Shown here in pieces: positions 29,709 to 31,643 of a stretch of 31,643 nucleotides of DNA. The position numbers and the translations under genes were made by a program. The stretch is taken from the NCBI GenBank assembly GCA_905203645.1, contig CAJKWP010000005.1, positions 1 through 31,643 of the forward strand. Reading direction: 5' to 3'. How positions within the stretch are numbered: position 1 is the first letter of the stretch; the number at the start of each line of letters is the position of its first letter. Below the pieces are notes generated by a model. The model was not told the DNA's origin. It saw only the letters and a list, made by a program, of their open reading frames with translations, and made no database searches. Origin of the DNA: an uncultured Christensenella sp. (GTDB lineage Bacteria > Bacillota > Clostridia > Christensenellales > UBA1242).

Positions 29709-30845
29709 ATGAAAACCAAAATTCTTATTGTTGCAGACGTTTTGGGCGAAGAAAACAACGGCACAACAATCACAATAAAAAGACTTATAGATGGACTGAA
29801 AAAACGTGACTTTGATGTGTATGTTCTTTCACCCTTGTCAGAAAACAAAAAGGAAGGGTACTACTCGCTGAAAAAACGTAATTTTTTTATATTTAATAAT
29901 TATGTACAAAAAAACGGAGTTTGTCTTGGTGTCCCAAACAGGACTTTGCTTGAAGAACTTGTAAAAAAAGTTGATATTGTCCACATTGAACTTCCATTCA
30001 AAACTGGCAAGATGGCCATGCAAATTTGCAAACAGCAAAACAAGCCTTTCACTGCTGGTTTTCATTGCCCTGCCGAAGCAGTGACCGTTCATTTTGGATT
30101 GAAAAATGTCAAGTTTGCAAACGATACCATTTACAAATATCATTACAAAAAATTTTACAAATACTGTAACCTTGTGCATTGCCCAAGCAAGTTTTATGCG
30201 GATATTTTGACAGAAAAAGGTTATACCAACAATCTGAAAGTAATTTCAAACGGCGTAAGTGATATTTTTTACAAGGCATATCCAAAACACAAAAGCAATC
30301 TTTTCAAAATAATAACTGTTGGCAGGCTTTCAATCGAAAAGCGTCAAGACCTGCTTTTGAAAGCGGTCGCAAACTCAAAATACAACAAAAATATTCAGGT
30401 TATTATTGCCGGTGACGGACCACAAAAACACAAATTGCAAAAATTGGGAAAATCGCTTGCAAATCCGCCAATAATAAAGTATATTCCAAGTGAAGAACTT
30501 GCAAGAACATTGCACGATTGCGATTTGTACGTTCACTGTTCGGACGTTGAAGTCGAAGGCATGGCATGTTTGGAAGCGCTTGCAAGCGGACTTGTTCCAA
30601 TCATATCCGACAGTCCCAAAAGCGCAACAAAGGAATTTGCCTTGTCAAATCACAATTTGTTTGAAAACGGCAGTGCAAAAAGTTTGGAAAAGAAAATCGG
30701 ATTTTTTGTTGAAAATCCAAACCAACTTAAGACGTACAAACAAATTTACAAAGATTACGCAAGGGGGTTTCATGTGGACAATTGCATAGAGCAAATGTCA
30801 CGCATGTTTTATCAAGCGATAAAGGAGCACGCATGCAACAAGTAA
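29709..30845 (+). CDS. GT4-family glycosyltransferase, probably glycolipid-forming
   Basis: 378 residues, GT-B fold. The N-terminal half binds the acceptor (ILIVADVLGEENNGTTITIK, VDIVHIELPF, AGFHCPAEA). The C-terminal nucleotide-sugar domain has IITVGRLSIEKRQDLLLKAV, VIIAGDGPQ and the EVEGMACLEALASGLVPI motif, in which the E-x7-E catalytic/sugar-binding glutamates are present. Relatives include 1,2-diacylglycerol glucosyltransferases. No membrane helix, so it is a peripheral cytoplasmic enzyme. It overlaps the acyltransferase gene by 13 bases, which supports a lipid substrate. The ATG at 29709 has no ribosome site; TAAAAT ends only ten bases upstream, so the leader would be very short. Confidence 0.85.
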   Translation: MKTKILIVADVLGEENNGTTITIKRLIDGLKKRDFDVYVLSPLSENKKEGYYSLKKRNFFIFNNYVQKNGVCLGVPNRTLLEELVKKVDIVHIELPFKTGKMAMQICKQQNKPFTAGFHCPAEAVTVHFGLKNVKFANDTIYKYHYKKFYKYCNLVHCPSKFYADILTEKGYTNNLKVISNGVSDIFYKAYPKHKSNLFKIITVGRLSIEKRQDLLLKAVANSKYNKNIQVIIAGDGPQKHKLQKLGKSLANPPIIKYIPSEELARTLHDCDLYVHCSDVEVEGMACLEALASGLVPIISDSPKSATKEFALSNHNLFENGSAKSLEKKIGFFVENPNQLKTYKQIYKDYARGFHVDNCIEQMSRMFYQAIKEHACNK

Positions 30846-31609
30846 AATTTTATACCGATGAAGAAAACGACGATTTCTTTGAAGGAAAAACGTTTGAAGG
30901 CACTATTGACGAAAAGTTCAAATATTTGCCAACAAATTCCTTCAAAAAAGCATGGGATTTTTTCCTTTATTATTTTGTCGCATTGCCCATTCTTTGCTTT
31001 GTTATGTTTGTCATTCAAGGCGTACGTGTGAAAAATCGAAAAGCAATAAAGAAATTGAAAAACACGGGTTATGTTATAATTGGAAATCACACAAATGCTG
31101 TTGATACTTACTTGGGTCCAATCGGTATTTCCAGACCAAAAAGAACGTACATAATATCTCAAAGCAACACACTCAAAATTCCATATCTTAAACATTTGAT
31201 AAAATCGCTTGGTGCTTTGCCGATTGCCGAAACAATGGGTGCATTGAAAAATTTTGACAAAGCAACAAGTCAAATTTTGAAGCAGAAAAAAGCAATAATG
31301 ATTTTTCCCGAAGCGCACATTTGGCCGTATTATACAGGCACAAGGCCTATGCGATTTTCAAGTTTCAAACTTGCCAGCAAAAATCAAGTTCCAATTGTGC
31401 CAATCGCAACAACTTATAAAAAACGCAAATTTTTCAAAAAACCAAGGATGGTCGTGTATATCGGCGAAGCGATTATGTTTGACAAAGCCCTTTCGACAAA
31501 CGAAAATGCACAGATTTACAAACAAAAAACCGAAGAATTTATCAAAGAAAAAACAAGTCGGAACAATTTTGTTTATCGAAGATATATAAAAATTGAAAAC
31601 AAAAAATAA
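30833..31609 (+). CDS. PlsC-type 1-acyl-glycerol-3-phosphate acyltransferase family protein
   Basis: 258 residues. One hydrophobic helix lies near 45-65 (FFLYYFVALPILCFVMFVIQG). The acyltransferase motifs follow: NHTNAVDTY (H-x4-D catalytic pair), LGALPIAETMG, FPEAHIWPYYTGT (motif III) and VPIVPIATTY (motif IV). The first 40 residues are acidic and unlike standard PlsC, so the acceptor may differ from lysophosphatidate. The start at 30833 has AAAGGAG five bases upstream, inside the glycosyltransferase gene, so translation is coupled. The 34 bases that follow hold only a TTGAAAA/TTTTCAA dyad. Confidence 0.88.
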   Translation: MQQVKFYTDEENDDFFEGKTFEGTIDEKFKYLPTNSFKKAWDFFLYYFVALPILCFVMFVIQGVRVKNRKAIKKLKNTGYVIIGNHTNAVDTYLGPIGISRPKRTYIISQSNTLKIPYLKHLIKSLGALPIAETMGALKNFDKATSQILKQKKAIMIFPEAHIWPYYTGTRPMRFSSFKLASKNQVPIVPIATTYKKRKFFKKPRMVVYIGEAIMFDKALSTNENAQIYKQKTEEFIKEKTSRNNFVYRRYIKIENKK

Positions 31610-31643
31610 TTTCGAAACGTTGAAAATACTATATACTTTTCAA

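Overview
The window reads as chromosomal DNA of an AT-rich (by eye about one third G+C), Gram-positive-type anaerobe, most likely an uncultured gut Bacillota/Clostridia lineage. The support is AAGGAG-type ribosome binding sites, TTGACA/TATAAT-type promoters, TGA used as a normal stop, rubrerythrin, MscL, a YdjG/YdjI-like pair, a BspA-repeat surface protease and a CCA-encoding tRNA. Lineage is inference from gene content; there is no rRNA here.

Layout. 1-1490: tilS with its own promoter, preceded at the left edge by a short in-frame fragment resembling a YlbJ-type membrane protein. 1528-5637: a tight minus-strand operon of a repeat (solenoid) protein, a membrane Zn-metallopeptidase, glycerol kinase and an alpha/beta hydrolase. 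5735-7020: a minus-strand operon of one small membrane protein and two paralogous coiled-coil proteins. 7113-7737: rubrerythrin. 7825-9361 (+): an unknown helical protein and an MscL with an insertion. 9366-9766 (-): two overlapping 56-codon cysteine-rich paralogues, easily missed because of their size and TTG starts. 9883-12985: a secreted polysaccharide deacetylase, a DUF4097-type repeat protein and a membrane-anchored unknown. 13052-14550 (-): an operon of an SH3-like membrane protein, a 36-residue microprotein and a two-helix membrane protein, read from a consensus promoter with no room for a leader. 14653-20326: an unknown gene and a 1687-residue subtilisin-like protease with two BspA-type leucine-rich blocks. 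20340-20494: tRNA-Val(UAC). 20537-23419 (-): a four-helix membrane protein, then a zinc-ribbon membrane protein and an SPFH protein like YdjG/YdjI of Bacillus subtilis. 23493-25334 (+): uvrC.

25430-29597 looks accessory: two divergent XRE regulators around a triple operator, a duplicated-domain protein, a structured hairpin element behind a cluster of ATGATA half-sites, a P-loop protein with a bacterial PH-domain partner, a HAD phosphatase, an orphan transposase-type HTH protein and two small coiled-coil proteins. 29709-31609 (+): a GT4 glycosyltransferase overlapping a PlsC-type acyltransferase, probably for membrane glycolipids.

Many products act at the envelope (MscL, deacetylase, DUF4097 protein, SH3 protein, giant protease, YdjG/YdjI pair, glycolipid enzymes). 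The most notable unexplained items are the tandem Cys-rich miniproteins, the hairpin element with its upstream dyads, and several promoters set exactly one -10-to-start distance from a start codon, suggesting leaderless mRNAs. No stretch above 300 bases lacks a gene. No CRISPR array, rRNA, complete IS or prophage structural gene was seen.
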